A stretch of DNA of 60,687 bases from an uncultured Prevotellaceae bacterium (GTDB lineage Bacteria; Bacteroidota; Bacteroidia; Bacteroidales; Bacteroidaceae): positions 1-60,687 of the forward strand of contig CALCEL010000067.1 of the NCBI GenBank assembly GCA_937900485.1. Reading direction: 5' to 3'. A model generated the notes under the pieces. That model was not told the DNA's origin and ran no database searches. It saw only the letters and a program-made list of their open reading frames with translations. The position numbers and the translations under genes were made by a program. Below are positions 1 through 8,097 of this stretch, one piece after another (position 1 is the stretch's first letter; each line of letters opens with the position of its first letter).

Positions 1-749
1 TGGGTGAGCTCCACCTCGATATCATTATCGACCGTCTGAAGCGTGAGTTCAAGGTTGAGTGTAACCAGGGTAAACCTCAGGTTAACTACAAGGAGGCTAT
101 CACTAAGACTGTTAACCTCCGTGAGGTTTACAAGAAACAGTCCGGTGGTCGTGGTAAGTTCGCAGATATCATCGTTAACGTGGGTCCTGTTGATGAGGAC
201 TTCGAGGGCACAGGTCTTCAGTTCGTTGACGAGGTTAAGGGTGGTAACGTTCCTAAGGAGTTTATCCCATCTGTTCAGAAGGGATTCGCTGAGGCTATGA
301 AGAATGGTGTACTCGGTGGCTTCCCAATGGATAGCATGAAGGTGACTCTCGTGGATGGTAGCTTCCACCCAGTCGACTCAGACCAGTTGTCATTCGAGAT
401 CGCAGCTCGTCAGGCTTACAAGAACGCTTGCTCACAGGCTAAGCCAGTTCTTATGGAGCCTATCATGAAGCTTGAGGTTGTTACTCCAGAGGAGAACATG
501 GGTGACGTGATCGGTGACCTTAATAAGCGCCGTGGTCAGGTTGAGGGTATGGATACAGCCCGCTCTGGCGCTCGTATCGTCAAGGCTCTCGTTCCACTGG
601 GTGAGATGTTCGGATATGTTACAGCTCTCCGTACTATCACTTCTGGTCGCGCTACTTCTTCTATGCAGTATGATCACCACGCTCCAGTTAGCAGCAACAT
701 CGCTAAGGAGGTGCTTGCTGAGGTTAACGGACGTACAGATCTCGTATAA
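1..749 (+). CDS. fusA: Elongation factor G, C-terminal part (5' end outside window)
   Basis: EF-G is the cytoplasmic GTPase that drives ribosome translocation. The open frame runs from base 3 with no start codon and begins GELHLDIIIDRLKREF, the signature at the domain III/IV boundary. About 248 residues remain, covering domain IV and domain V; the latter is seen in ALRTITSGRATSSMQYDHH near the end. The G domain is off the window to the left. rpsJ follows after 128 bp with no tuf gene between, an order I associate with Bacteroidota. A GTG inside the frame at 180 is not a real start. Confidence 0.97.
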   Translation, partial: GELHLDIIIDRLKREFKVECNQGKPQVNYKEAITKTVNLREVYKKQSGGRGKFADIIVNVGPVDEDFEGTGLQFVDEVKGGNVPKEFIPSVQKGFAEAMKNGVLGGFPMDSMKVTLVDGSFHPVDSDQLSFEIAARQAYKNACSQAKPVLMEPIMKLEVVTPEENMGDVIGDLNKRRGQVEGMDTARSGARIVKALVPLGEMFGYVTALRTITSGRATSSMQYDHHAPVSSNIAKEVLAEVNGRTDLV

Positions 750-759
750 TGGAATTTTT

Positions 760-786
760 GGGCTCCGGACTTCTTGTCCGGAACCC
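760..786 (+). other. Stem-loop between fusA and rpsJ
   Basis: GGGCTCCGGAC, a five-base loop TTCTT, then GTCCGGAACCC: an 11 bp stem with one C/A mismatch starting 10 bases after the fusA stop. No T run follows, so it is not a standard intrinsic terminator on the plus strand. It may be an mRNA-stabilising or attenuating hairpin in a fusA-rpsJ readthrough transcript. I see no good promoter in the rest of 750-877. Confidence 0.6.
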
Positions 787-877
787 AAACATGATATATC
801 ATGGGATGTCGGCGTTTTCGAACAAACGACTCTTTGAAAATGTCAGCCGTCCCGGTTTTAATTTAACAAAAATAATT

Positions 878-1183
878 ATGAGTCAAAAAATTCGTATTAA
901 ACTGAAGTCTTATGACCACAATCTCGTTGACAAGTCAGCTGAGAAGATTGTGAAGACTGTAAAGGCAACAGACGCTATCGTAAGTGGTCCTATTCCACTC
1001 CCAACACGTAAGCGTATTTTCACTGTTAACCGTTCTACTTTCGTTAACAAAAAGTCTCGTGAGCAGTTTGAGCTGAACACATACAAGAGACTTATTGACA
1101 TCTATAGCTCTTCTGCTAAGACTGTCGATGCTCTTATGAAGCTTGAGCTTCCTAGCGGAGTTGAGGTTGAGATTAAGGTTTAG
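878..1183 (+). CDS. rpsJ: 30S ribosomal protein S10
   Basis: The 101-residue product starts MSQKIRIKLKSYDHNLVDKS and contains the family signature SGPIPLPTRKRIFTVNRS. S10 is part of the 30S head and, in other bacteria, a transcription antitermination partner of NusB. The reading frame is open back to 749, but family length and the S10 N-terminus fix the ATG at 878. It is the first gene of the long S10-spc-alpha block; rplC starts 30 bp downstream. Confidence 0.98.
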   Translation: MSQKIRIKLKSYDHNLVDKSAEKIVKTVKATDAIVSGPIPLPTRKRIFTVNRSTFVNKKSREQFELNTYKRLIDIYSSSAKTVDALMKLELPSGVEVEIKV

Positions 1184-1213
1184 TATTAGAGAACAATTAA
1201 AGTATTTAAAGAA

Positions 1214-1828
1214 ATGCCAGGATTATTAGGAAAGAAAATCGGAATGACTTCCGTATTCAGTGCCGATGGAAAGAATATTCCATGCACTGTTATCGAATTG
1301 GGTCCTTGTGTTGTAACTCAGTTGAAGACTGTTGAGAAGGATGGCTATACTGCTGTTCAGGTTGGCTTCGAGGAGGCTAAGGAGAAGAACACTACAAAGC
1401 CTATGATGGGTCACTTCAAGAAAGCTGGGACAACACCAAAGAGACACTTGGCCGAGTTCACTTATGAAGAGGAGCACAACCTCGGTGATGTTATCACTGT
1501 AGAGCTTTTCAACGATGCTTCTTATGTAGATGTTATTGGTACTTCCAAAGGTAAAGGTTTCCAGGGTGTAGTAAAACGCTGGGGATTCGGAGGTGTAGGT
1601 CAGTCAACTCACGGTCAGGATGACCGTCTCCGCAAGCCAGGTTCTATCGGTGCTTGTGCCACTCCTTCTCGCGTGTTCAAGAACCTTCGCATGGGCGGAC
1701 ACATGGGTAATGAGCAGGTGACTACACAAAACCTTCAGGTGATTAAGATTATACCTGAGCACAACCTCCTCCTCGTGAAGGGTTCTGTTCCAGGTTATAA
1801 GGGTTCAATTGTAATTGTTAACAAGTAA
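1214..1828 (+). CDS. rplC: 50S ribosomal protein L3
   Basis: A 204-residue protein starting MPGLLGKKIGMTSVF. The conserved core KGKGFQGVVKRWGFGGVGQSTHG includes the loop of L3 that reaches toward the peptidyl-transferase centre. L3 is one of the first proteins to bind 23S rRNA during assembly. Length is normal for the family. rplD begins 2 bp after the stop, so the two are likely translationally coupled. Confidence 0.98.
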   Translation: MPGLLGKKIGMTSVFSADGKNIPCTVIELGPCVVTQLKTVEKDGYTAVQVGFEEAKEKNTTKPMMGHFKKAGTTPKRHLAEFTYEEEHNLGDVITVELFNDASYVDVIGTSKGKGFQGVVKRWGFGGVGQSTHGQDDRLRKPGSIGACATPSRVFKNLRMGGHMGNEQVTTQNLQVIKIIPEHNLLLVKGSVPGYKGSIVIVNK

Positions 1829-1830
1829 TT

Positions 1831-2460
1831 ATGGAAGTTTCAGTATTAAACATCAAAGGTGAGGATACTGGTAGAAAGGTTGTTTTGAACGACTCTATCT
1901 TCGGAATTGAACCTAACGACCACGTAATCTATCTCGCAGTAAATCAGTATCTGGCTGCTCAGCGTCAGGGTACTCATAAGTCTAAGGAAAGAAGCGAAAT
2001 CACAGGCTCTACTCGTAAGCTCATCCGTCAGAAAGGCGGCGGCGGCGCTCGTAGAGGTGATATCAAGTCTCCAGTTCTCCGTGGTGGTGGACGTGTCTTT
2101 GGTCCAACTCCTCGTGACTATTGGTTCAAACTTAATAAGAAAGTTAAGGTTCTCGCTCGTAAGAGTGCTCTTTCTTATAAGGCTCAGCAGAACGCTATCG
2201 TTGTCGTTGAGGACTTCGATTTTGAGGCTCCAAAGACTAAAGATGCTGTAAATCTGTTAAATAATCTTAAAATTTCAGGCAAGAAGACTCTTATACTTTT
2301 GCCAGAAGTTAAGAAAAACGTAAATTTGTCAGTCCGTAATATCCAGCGTGTTGAAGTTATGACTGCCAGTGCACTCAATACCTATAAGGTGATGAATGCA
2401 AATGTGTTAGTTATGACTGAGAATGCGGTTAAGTTGGTTGATGAAACTTTAAATAAGTAA
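1831..2460 (+). CDS. rplD: 50S ribosomal protein L4
   Basis: A 209-residue protein. The segment GSTRKLIRQKGGGGARRGDIKSP is the conserved extended loop that lines the peptide exit tunnel. In E. coli L4 also represses the S10 operon by acting on the leader RNA. I cannot recognise the E. coli-type leader in the short spacer before rpsJ here. The gene sits between rplC and rplW with an 18 bp gap to the latter. Confidence 0.98.
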   Translation: MEVSVLNIKGEDTGRKVVLNDSIFGIEPNDHVIYLAVNQYLAAQRQGTHKSKERSEITGSTRKLIRQKGGGGARRGDIKSPVLRGGGRVFGPTPRDYWFKLNKKVKVLARKSALSYKAQQNAIVVVEDFDFEAPKTKDAVNLLNNLKISGKKTLILLPEVKKNVNLSVRNIQRVEVMTASALNTYKVMNANVLVMTENAVKLVDETLNK

Positions 2461-2478
2461 TTATAGGAGACGCAAGAT

Positions 2479-2772
2479 ATGGCATACATTATCAAACCAT
2501 TGGTGACTGAGAAGATGAACGCTATTTCAGAGAAGCAGAACAATAAGTTCGGCTTCATTGTGCTTCCTAGTGCCAACAAGATTGAGATAAAGAAGGAAAT
2601 AGAGGCTAAGTATAATGTAAACGTAGTTTCCGTTAACACTATGAACTACGCTGGTAAGCGTAAGAGCCGTTACACTAAGGCTGGTGTTATCAAGGGTAGA
2701 ACTAAGGCTTTCAAGAAGGCCATCGTTACTCTTAAAGAAGGCGAAACTATAGATTTGTATAGTAACATTTAA
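2479..2772 (+). CDS. rplW: 50S ribosomal protein L23
   Basis: A 97-residue protein starting MAYIIKPLVTEKM. It carries the family segment VVSVNTMNYAGKRKSRYTKAG. L23 sits at the exit of the peptide tunnel and is the docking site for trigger factor and SRP. GGAGACGC lies 8-15 bases upstream of the ATG and may serve as the ribosome binding site. rplB begins 8 bp after its stop. Confidence 0.97.
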   Translation: MAYIIKPLVTEKMNAISEKQNNKFGFIVLPSANKIEIKKEIEAKYNVNVVSVNTMNYAGKRKSRYTKAGVIKGRTKAFKKAIVTLKEGETIDLYSNI

Positions 2773-2779
2773 TTAAAAA

Positions 2780-3607
2780 ATGGGTATTCGTAAATTTAAA
2801 CCAGTTACTCCTGGTCAAAGACACAAGGCTATTGGTACTTTCGATGATGTTACTACATCAGTACCAGAGAAAACTCTTGTTTTCGGTAAACGCAGCACCG
2901 GCGGTCGTAACAATCAAGGCCGTATCACTGTTCGCTACAGAGGTGGCGGTCACAAGCGTTTGATTCGTATTATCGATTTTAAGAGAGAGAAAGACGGAAT
3001 TCCTGCAGTTGTGAAGACAATTGAGTACGATCCAAACAGAAGTGCTCGTATCGCTCTCGTTTTCTATGCTGACGGTGAAAAACGTTATATCGTTGCTCCT
3101 AACGGATTGCAGGTTGGTATGACAATCATGTCTGGCGCAGAGGCTGCCCCAGATCTCGGTAACACTCTCCCACTGGAGAATATCCCAGTCGGTACAGTTA
3201 TACACAATATCGAGCTTCGCCCAGGTCAGGGTGCTAAGATGGTTCGTTCAGCCGGCAACTTCGCTCAGTTAACTTCACGTGAGGGACGCTACTGCGTTAT
3301 TAAGCTCCCTTCAGGTGAGATTAGAAAGATTCTTTCAGTATGTCGTGCGACAATCGGTAGCGTAAGCAACTCTGATCACGCTCTCGAGTCTTCTGGTAAG
3401 GCTGGTCGCTCACGTTGGTTGGGACGCCGTCCACACAACCGTGGTGTTGTCATGAACCCAATCGATCACCCAATGGGTGGTGGTGAAGGCCGTCAGACAG
3501 GTGGTCATCCACGTTCACGTAATGGTCTCTACGCTAAGGGTCTTAAGACTCGTGCGCCTAAGAAGGCTTCAACCAAGTACATAATCGAAAGACGTAACAA
3601 GAAATAA
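2780..3607 (+). CDS. rplB: 50S ribosomal protein L2
   Basis: A 275-residue protein of normal length. It shows the conserved RNA-binding core GGRNNQGRITVRYRGGGHKR near the N-terminus. The C-terminal segment NPIDHPMGGGEGR contains the histidine region near the peptidyl-transferase centre. L2 is needed for subunit association and for activity of the large subunit. It is followed by rpsS after 12 bp. Confidence 0.99.
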   Translation: MGIRKFKPVTPGQRHKAIGTFDDVTTSVPEKTLVFGKRSTGGRNNQGRITVRYRGGGHKRLIRIIDFKREKDGIPAVVKTIEYDPNRSARIALVFYADGEKRYIVAPNGLQVGMTIMSGAEAAPDLGNTLPLENIPVGTVIHNIELRPGQGAKMVRSAGNFAQLTSREGRYCVIKLPSGEIRKILSVCRATIGSVSNSDHALESSGKAGRSRWLGRRPHNRGVVMNPIDHPMGGGEGRQTGGHPRSRNGLYAKGLKTRAPKKASTKYIIERRNKK

Positions 3608-3619
3608 AGTTAACTGAAT

Positions 3620-3889
3620 ATGAGTCGTTCATTAAAAAAGGGTCCATACATCAACGTTAAGCTCGAGAAGAAGGTTCTCGCTATGAACGAGAGCGGCAAG
3701 AAGAGCGTAATCAAGTCATGGGCACGTGCTTCAATGATATCACCTGACTTCGTGGGTCATACTATTGCAGTACACAATGGAAATAAATTTATCCCTGTTT
3801 ACGTTACAGAGAACATGGTCGGTCACAAGCTTGGTGAGTTCGCTCTCACTCGTACGTTCCGCGGTCATGCAGGTAATAAGAAAAAGTAA
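3620..3889 (+). CDS. rpsS: 30S ribosomal protein S19
   Basis: An 89-residue protein starting MSRSLKKGPYINVKLEKK. The conserved stretch KSWARASMISPDFVGHTIAVHNG and the C-terminal GHKLGEFALTRTFRGH identify S19, which forms a complex with S13 in the 30S head. Length matches the family. rplV follows 33 bp downstream, as in the standard S10 order. Confidence 0.98.
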   Translation: MSRSLKKGPYINVKLEKKVLAMNESGKKSVIKSWARASMISPDFVGHTIAVHNGNKFIPVYVTENMVGHKLGEFALTRTFRGHAGNKKK

Positions 3890-3922
3890 ATAAGGGTTAA
3901 CAAGTAAATTGACTTTTATATA

Positions 3923-4327
3923 ATGGGAGCAAGAAAACATAAAATGGCTGAATCTATCAAGGAGGCCAAGAAATCTCAGTACTTTGCTACTTTCCGCAAT
4001 ATCCCGTCATCTCCTCGTAAGATGCGTTATGTGGCAGACCTCGTAAGAGGTATGGAGGTTAGCAAGGCACTCGCAACTCTCAAGTTCTGTTCTAAGGATG
4101 CTTCTAAGGATCTCGAGAAGTTGCTTCGTTCTGCTATCGCCAATTGGGAGCAGAAAAACGATAGTAAGGCAGAGAATGGCGAGCTTTATATCTCTAAGAT
4201 CTTTGTCAATGAGGGAGCTACTCTGAAGCGTATGCGCCCAGCACCTCAAGGTCGTGGATATAGAATTCGTAAGCGTTCTAATCATGTTACTATTTTCGTG
4301 GACGCAAAATCAAATGATGAGAAGTAA
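3923..4327 (+). CDS. rplV: 50S ribosomal protein L22
   Basis: A 134-residue protein with the family core IPSSPRKMRYVADLVRGMEV and the beta-hairpin region LKRMRPAPQGRGYRIRKRSN that extends into the exit tunnel. I chose the first ATG (MGARKHKMAE) because Bacteroidales L22 proteins usually begin MGARK; a second ATG lies at 3944. The hairpin is where macrolide-resistance changes are known in other bacteria; I see nothing unusual in it. rpsC begins 2 bp after the stop. Confidence 0.97.
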   Translation: MGARKHKMAESIKEAKKSQYFATFRNIPSSPRKMRYVADLVRGMEVSKALATLKFCSKDASKDLEKLLRSAIANWEQKNDSKAENGELYISKIFVNEGATLKRMRPAPQGRGYRIRKRSNHVTIFVDAKSNDEK

Positions 4328-4329
4328 TT

Positions 4330-5061
4330 ATGGGACAAAAGTGTAATCCAATTAGCAACCGCCTTGGTATTGTGCGCGGTTGGGACTCAAACTGGTACGG
4401 AGGTAAGAATTTTGGCGATAACCTCCTCGAGGATAGCAAAATTCGCAAGTATCTTAACGCTCGTCTCGCTAAGGCAAGTGTTTCTAAAATCGTTATCGAG
4501 AGAACGCTTAAGCTTGTTACTATCACTATTTGTTCCGCTCGTCCAGGTATTATTATAGGTAAAGGTGGACAGGATGTTGACGCACTAAAGAAAGAGCTTA
4601 AGAAAGTTACTGACAAGGATGTGCAGATTAATATCTTTGAGATTAAGAGACCAGAGCTCGACGCTACTATCGTGGGCAATAACATAGCTCGTCAGATTGA
4701 GGGTAAGATAGCTTACCGCCGCGCTGTGAAGACTGCAATCACTAACACTATGCGCGCTGGTGCTGAGGGTATCAAGATTCAGATTTCAGGACGTCTCAAC
4801 GGCGCAGAAATGAGCCGCTCAGAGATGTACAAAGAGGGACGTACTCCTCTTCACACTCTTCGCGCTGATATCGACTACTGTCTTGCGGAGGCTCTCACCA
4901 AGGTTGGTCTTCTCGGAGTTAAGGTTTGGATTTGCCGTGGCGAGAAATTCGGCAAGCAGGATTTGACACCGAACTTCACTCAACAAAAGGAGTCTGGACG
5001 TGGTAACAACAACGGTGGTGGCAGAAGATTTAGAAACAAAAAGTCTAATCGCAACAATTAA
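4330..5061 (+). CDS. rpsC: 30S ribosomal protein S3
   Basis: A 243-residue protein starting MGQKCNPISNRLGIVRGWDS. It contains a type II KH RNA-binding domain with the GKGGQDVD loop (about residues 77-84), followed by the S3 C-terminal domain. S3 lies at the mRNA entry channel. The C-terminal tail is rich in Asn, Arg and Gly (after about residue 218), a low-complexity extension that is common in this phylum. rplP starts 11 bp later. Confidence 0.98.
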   Translation: MGQKCNPISNRLGIVRGWDSNWYGGKNFGDNLLEDSKIRKYLNARLAKASVSKIVIERTLKLVTITICSARPGIIIGKGGQDVDALKKELKKVTDKDVQINIFEIKRPELDATIVGNNIARQIEGKIAYRRAVKTAITNTMRAGAEGIKIQISGRLNGAEMSRSEMYKEGRTPLHTLRADIDYCLAEALTKVGLLGVKVWICRGEKFGKQDLTPNFTQQKESGRGNNNGGGRRFRNKKSNRNN

Positions 5062-5072
5062 TTTGAAGAAAA

Positions 5073-5504
5073 ATGTTACAGCCTAAAAGACAAAAATATA
5101 GAAGACCGCAAAAAGGACGTGGTCGTTGGGCAGGAGTTTCTCACAGAGGTACTGAGCTCGCTTTCGGAAGCTTCGGTATTAAGGCTCTCCAGGAAAGATG
5201 GATAACTGCTCGCCAGATTGAGGCGGCTCGTGTGGCTATCACACGTTATATGCAGCGTCAGGGACAGGTTTGGATCCGTATCTTCCCGGATAAACCAATC
5301 ACTAAGAAACCTGCTGATGTCCGAATGGGTAAAGGTAAGGGTGATCCATATGCTTATGTTTTCCCTGCAAAACCAGGACGTATTCTTTTTGAGATTGAGG
5401 GTGTTTCTTATGAGGTCGCTAAAGAGGCTTTGCGCCTTGGTGCACAGAAACTTCCTACTACTACAAAGTTTGTTGTACGTCGTGATTACGATAAAAACGC
5501 ATAA
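5073..5504 (+). CDS. rplP: 50S ribosomal protein L16
   Basis: A 143-residue protein starting MLQPKRQKYRRPQKGR. Conserved segments RGTELAFGSFGIKALQ and RMGKGKGDPYAYVFPAKPGRI identify L16, which helps organise the A-site region and the binding site of release factor and tRNA elbow. The arginine around residue 81 in the RMGKG segment is the position of known hydroxylation in E. coli; whether it is modified here cannot be seen. rpmC follows after 2 bp. Confidence 0.98.
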   Translation: MLQPKRQKYRRPQKGRGRWAGVSHRGTELAFGSFGIKALQERWITARQIEAARVAITRYMQRQGQVWIRIFPDKPITKKPADVRMGKGKGDPYAYVFPAKPGRILFEIEGVSYEVAKEALRLGAQKLPTTTKFVVRRDYDKNA

Positions 5505-5506
5505 TT

Positions 5507-5695
5507 ATGAAGATTGCAGAAATTAGAGAACTTAGCACTGAAGAACTCGTAGAGCGTTTGGAGTCAGAGGTTAAAGCATATAATGATGCCAAATTCAACC
5601 ATCACATCGCTCCTGTTGATAATGTTTCTCTTATCAAGAAGCAGCGTCGTGATATCGCTCGCATGAAGTGTGAACTTTCTCAGAGAAACAAATAA
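5507..5695 (+). CDS. rpmC: 50S ribosomal protein L29
   Basis: A 62-residue helical protein that starts MKIAEIRELSTEELVERLE and ends in the typical LIKKQRRDIARMKCELSQR helix. L29 packs against L23 near the tunnel exit. Size and position between rplP and rpsQ match the conserved order. The spacing to rplP is 2 bp, and to rpsQ 12 bp. Confidence 0.97.
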   Translation: MKIAEIRELSTEELVERLESEVKAYNDAKFNHHIAPVDNVSLIKKQRRDIARMKCELSQRNK

Positions 5696-5707
5696 TTTCA
5701 AGACTAC

Positions 5708-5962
5708 ATGGAAAGAAATTTAAGAAAACAACGCCAGGGTGTTGTAAGTAGTGACAAAATGGACAAGACCATCGTAGTCGCTACCAAGTTCAAGGAGAAG
5801 CATCCTATTTATGGTAAGTTCGTTAGTAAGACTAAGAAATACCACGCTCATGACGCTAACAATGACGCTCATGTTGGAGATACTGTGCTCATCATGGAGA
5901 CTCGTCCATTGAGCAAGACAAAGAGATGGAGATTAGTACAAATCGTTGAAAGAGCTAAGTAA
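5708..5962 (+). CDS. rpsQ: 30S ribosomal protein S17
   Basis: An 84-residue OB-fold protein. The family signature GVVSSDKMDKTIVVA is near the N-terminus and TKKYHAHDANNDAHVGDTV follows. S17 is a primary 16S rRNA binder that stabilises the 5' domain. Length is typical. Only 3 bp separate its stop from rplN. Confidence 0.97.
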   Translation: MERNLRKQRQGVVSSDKMDKTIVVATKFKEKHPIYGKFVSKTKKYHAHDANNDAHVGDTVLIMETRPLSKTKRWRLVQIVERAK

Positions 5963-5965
5963 TAT

Positions 5966-6331
5966 ATGATACAGGTTGAATCTAGATTGGCAGTTGCTGA
6001 TAATAGTGGCGCACGTGAGGTTCTTTGCATCCGTGTACTCGGCGGTACTCGTCGCCGTTACGCCTCTGTTGGCGATGTCATTGTGGTGGCAGTTAAGAAC
6101 GCTATCCCTACGAGTGAAGTCAAGAAAGGTGCAGTGTCTAAGGCTCTTATTGTTCGCACTAAGAAGGAAGTAAGACGTCCAGACGGATCATACATCCGTT
6201 TCGATGACAACGCTTGTGTGCTTCTGAATAATGCCGGAGAAATGAGAGGTAGCCGTGTGTTCGGTCCTGTTGCCCGTGAGCTCCGTGCTGCAAACATGAA
6301 AGTGGTGTCTTTGGCTACTGAGGTACTTTAA
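5966..6331 (+). CDS. rplN: 50S ribosomal protein L14
   Basis: A 121-residue protein with the universal L14 start MIQVESRLAVADNSGAREV and the signature GDVIVVAVKNAIP. L14 is at the subunit interface and contacts h14 of 16S rRNA; silencing factor RsfS docks here in other bacteria. No unusual insertions. rplX begins 21 bp downstream. Confidence 0.98.
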   Translation: MIQVESRLAVADNSGAREVLCIRVLGGTRRRYASVGDVIVVAVKNAIPTSEVKKGAVSKALIVRTKKEVRRPDGSYIRFDDNACVLLNNAGEMRGSRVFGPVARELRAANMKVVSLATEVL

Positions 6332-6352
6332 TCATTTTCATAGATTTATACA

Positions 6353-6679
6353 ATGAGTAAATTACACATAAAAAAAGGCGACACAGTATACGTTAATGCC
6401 GGTGACGACAAGGGTAAGACTGGTAAGGTCCTCCGTGTTTTGGTCGAGAAGAACCGCGCTGTTGTCGAGGGTGTGAACATGATAAAGAAGAGCACTAAGC
6501 CTAGTGCTGCACACCCACAGGGAGGTATTATTGAGATGGAGGCTCCTATCGCAATCTCTAATTTGAACGTGGTTGACCCTAAGACTGGTAAGCCTGTGAG
6601 AATTGGTAGAAAAATCGGTGCCAACGGAAAGTTAGTTCGTTTCACTAAAGGATCAAAAGCATCAGGGGAGGAAGTATAA
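6353..6679 (+). CDS. rplX: 50S ribosomal protein L24
   Basis: A 108-residue KOW-domain protein. The KOW motif is in KKGDTVYVNAGDDKGKTGKVL (about residues 7-27). L24 is an assembly initiator on 23S rRNA. The stop overlaps the rplE start by one base (TAATG), so translation of the two genes is probably coupled. Confidence 0.97.
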   Translation: MSKLHIKKGDTVYVNAGDDKGKTGKVLRVLVEKNRAVVEGVNMIKKSTKPSAAHPQGGIIEMEAPIAISNLNVVDPKTGKPVRIGRKIGANGKLVRFTKGSKASGEEV

Positions 6680-7233
6680 TGAGTACTACTGCACAGTTAA
6701 AGAATGTTTATGCTGAGCAAATCGCTCCAGCGTTGATGAAACAGTTTAACTACGCTTCTCCAATGCAGATTCCTGTTTTGAAGAAGATTGTTGTTAACCA
6801 GGGTCTTGGTCAGGCTACAGCAGACAAGAAGGTTATCGAGATCGCTATGAATGAGATTGCTCAGATTACTGGTCAGAAGCCTGTCGCTACTATGTCTAAG
6901 AAGGATATTTCTAATTTCCGCCTTCGTAAGAAAATGCCTATTGGCGTTATGGTTACTCTTAGACGTGAGAGAATGTATGAGTTCCTCGAGAAGCTTATCC
7001 GTGTTTCTCTTCCTCGTATCCGTGATTTCAAGGGTATTGAGTCTAAGTTCGATGGTCGTGGAAACTATACTCTCGGTATCACAGAGCAGATTATTTTCCC
7101 AGAGATTAATATCGATCAGGTTGATAAGATCATGGGTATGAATATCACTTTCGTAACTACAGCCAAGACTGATGAGGAAGGCTATGCTCTTCTGAAGGCG
7201 TTCGGTCTTCCGTTCAAAGATGCTAAAAAATAA
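6679..7233 (+). CDS. rplE: 50S ribosomal protein L5
   Basis: A 184-residue protein. The 5S-rRNA-binding family signature is seen in PVLKKIVVNQGLGQA and FRLRKKMPIGVMVTLR, and the C-terminal region GITEQIIFPEIN is typical. L5 forms the 5S RNP with L18. It overlaps rplX by one base and is followed by rpsN after 5 bp. Confidence 0.98.
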   Translation: MSTTAQLKNVYAEQIAPALMKQFNYASPMQIPVLKKIVVNQGLGQATADKKVIEIAMNEIAQITGQKPVATMSKKDISNFRLRKKMPIGVMVTLRRERMYEFLEKLIRVSLPRIRDFKGIESKFDGRGNYTLGITEQIIFPEINIDQVDKIMGMNITFVTTAKTDEEGYALLKAFGLPFKDAKK

Positions 7234-7238
7234 TTTTT

Positions 7239-7538
7239 ATGGCAAAAGAATCAATGAAGGCACGCGAAGTTAAGCGTGCAAAACTCGTGGCAAAATACGC
7301 ATCAAAGCGTGCAGCGTTAAAGAAGATTGTCGCAACAGGTGAGCCTGCAGAGGCTTATGAGGCAGCTCGTGCTCTCCAGGATATTCCTGCTAATGCAAAT
7401 CCGATTCGTTTGCACAATCGTTGCAAGATCACTGGTCGTCCAAGAGGATATATGCGCCAGTTCGGTCTTTCTCGTATTCAATTCCGTGAGATGGCTTCAC
7501 AGGGTCTTATCCCAGGCGTGAAGAAGGCAAGTTGGTAA
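7239..7538 (+). CDS. rpsN: 30S ribosomal protein S14, zinc-independent form
   Basis: A 99-residue long-form S14. The C-terminal segment RCKITGRPRGYMRQFGLSRIQFREMA is diagnostic. The short zinc-ribbon form would have two CxxC pairs; here only one Cys is present, so this is the zinc-free (C-) type. S14 binds in the 30S head. It is followed by a 145 bp spacer, by far the longest inside the spc part of this cluster, before rpsH. Confidence 0.97.
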   Translation: MAKESMKAREVKRAKLVAKYASKRAALKKIVATGEPAEAYEAARALQDIPANANPIRLHNRCKITGRPRGYMRQFGLSRIQFREMASQGLIPGVKKASW

Positions 7539-7582
7539 TTGTTACGGTTTGTCCAGGTTTCAATGATAACACAAAAATCTGA

Positions 7583-7667
7583 GGAATACCAGTTCGGGGG
7601 TATTCCGATGATAATTTGAGTTATATATTAATTCATTATTGTTAAATATTGTCTCGCTCAGACGAGA
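7583..7667 (+). promoter_or_regulatory. Two stem-loops in the rpsN-rpsH spacer, candidate r-protein feedback site
   Basis: GGAATACC at 7583-7590 and GGTATTCC at 7599-7606 form a perfect 8 bp stem with an 8-base loop. It can be extended by ATC/GAT pairs across a three-base internal loop. A second stem TCTCG (7652-7656) / CGAGA (7663-7667) ends 16 bases before the rpsH ATG. In E. coli, S8 represses the spc operon through an internal mRNA site. This spacer is the only room for such a site here. That role is inference. Confidence 0.4.
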
Positions 7668-7683
7668 TTAATTTAATTACATT

Positions 7684-8079
7684 ATGACAGATCCAATAGC
7701 TGATTATTTAACGAGACTGAGAAATGCTATCCAGGCTAAGCACAAGGTAGTTGAAGTCCCAGCCTCAAACCTTAAGAAGGAAATTACTAAGATTCTCTTC
7801 GACAAGGGTTACATCTTGAACTACAAGTTTGTAGAGGAAGGTCCTCAGGGGTCTATTAAGGTTGCGCTTAAGTATGATCCTGAGACTAAGGTAAGCGCTA
7901 TTCAGTGCTTGAAGCGCGTATCTCGTCCTGGTCTTCGTAAGTACACAGGATACAAGGATATGCCGCGTGTTATTAATGGATTGGGTATTGCTATCATATC
8001 CACATCTAAAGGTGTAATGACAGACAAAGAGGCCGCTTCACTTAAGATTGGTGGTGAGGTGCTTTGTTTTGTTTATTAA
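7684..8079 (+). CDS. rpsH: 30S ribosomal protein S8
   Basis: A 131-residue protein starting MTDPIADYLTRLRNA. The C-terminal signature GIAIISTSKGVMTDKEA is typical. S8 binds the central domain of 16S rRNA and in E. coli is the translational repressor of the spc operon. The upstream spacer carries two stem-loops, so the gene may be separately controlled. Confidence 0.98.
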   Translation: MTDPIADYLTRLRNAIQAKHKVVEVPASNLKKEITKILFDKGYILNYKFVEEGPQGSIKVALKYDPETKVSAIQCLKRVSRPGLRKYTGYKDMPRVINGLGIAIISTSKGVMTDKEAASLKIGGEVLCFVY

Positions 8080-8097
8080 TTATGGAGGATTAAACAA

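Noticed and set aside
432..788. 118-codon minus-strand frame over the fusA end
   Set aside because: Antisense shadow of a certain gene, ending in the hairpin region.
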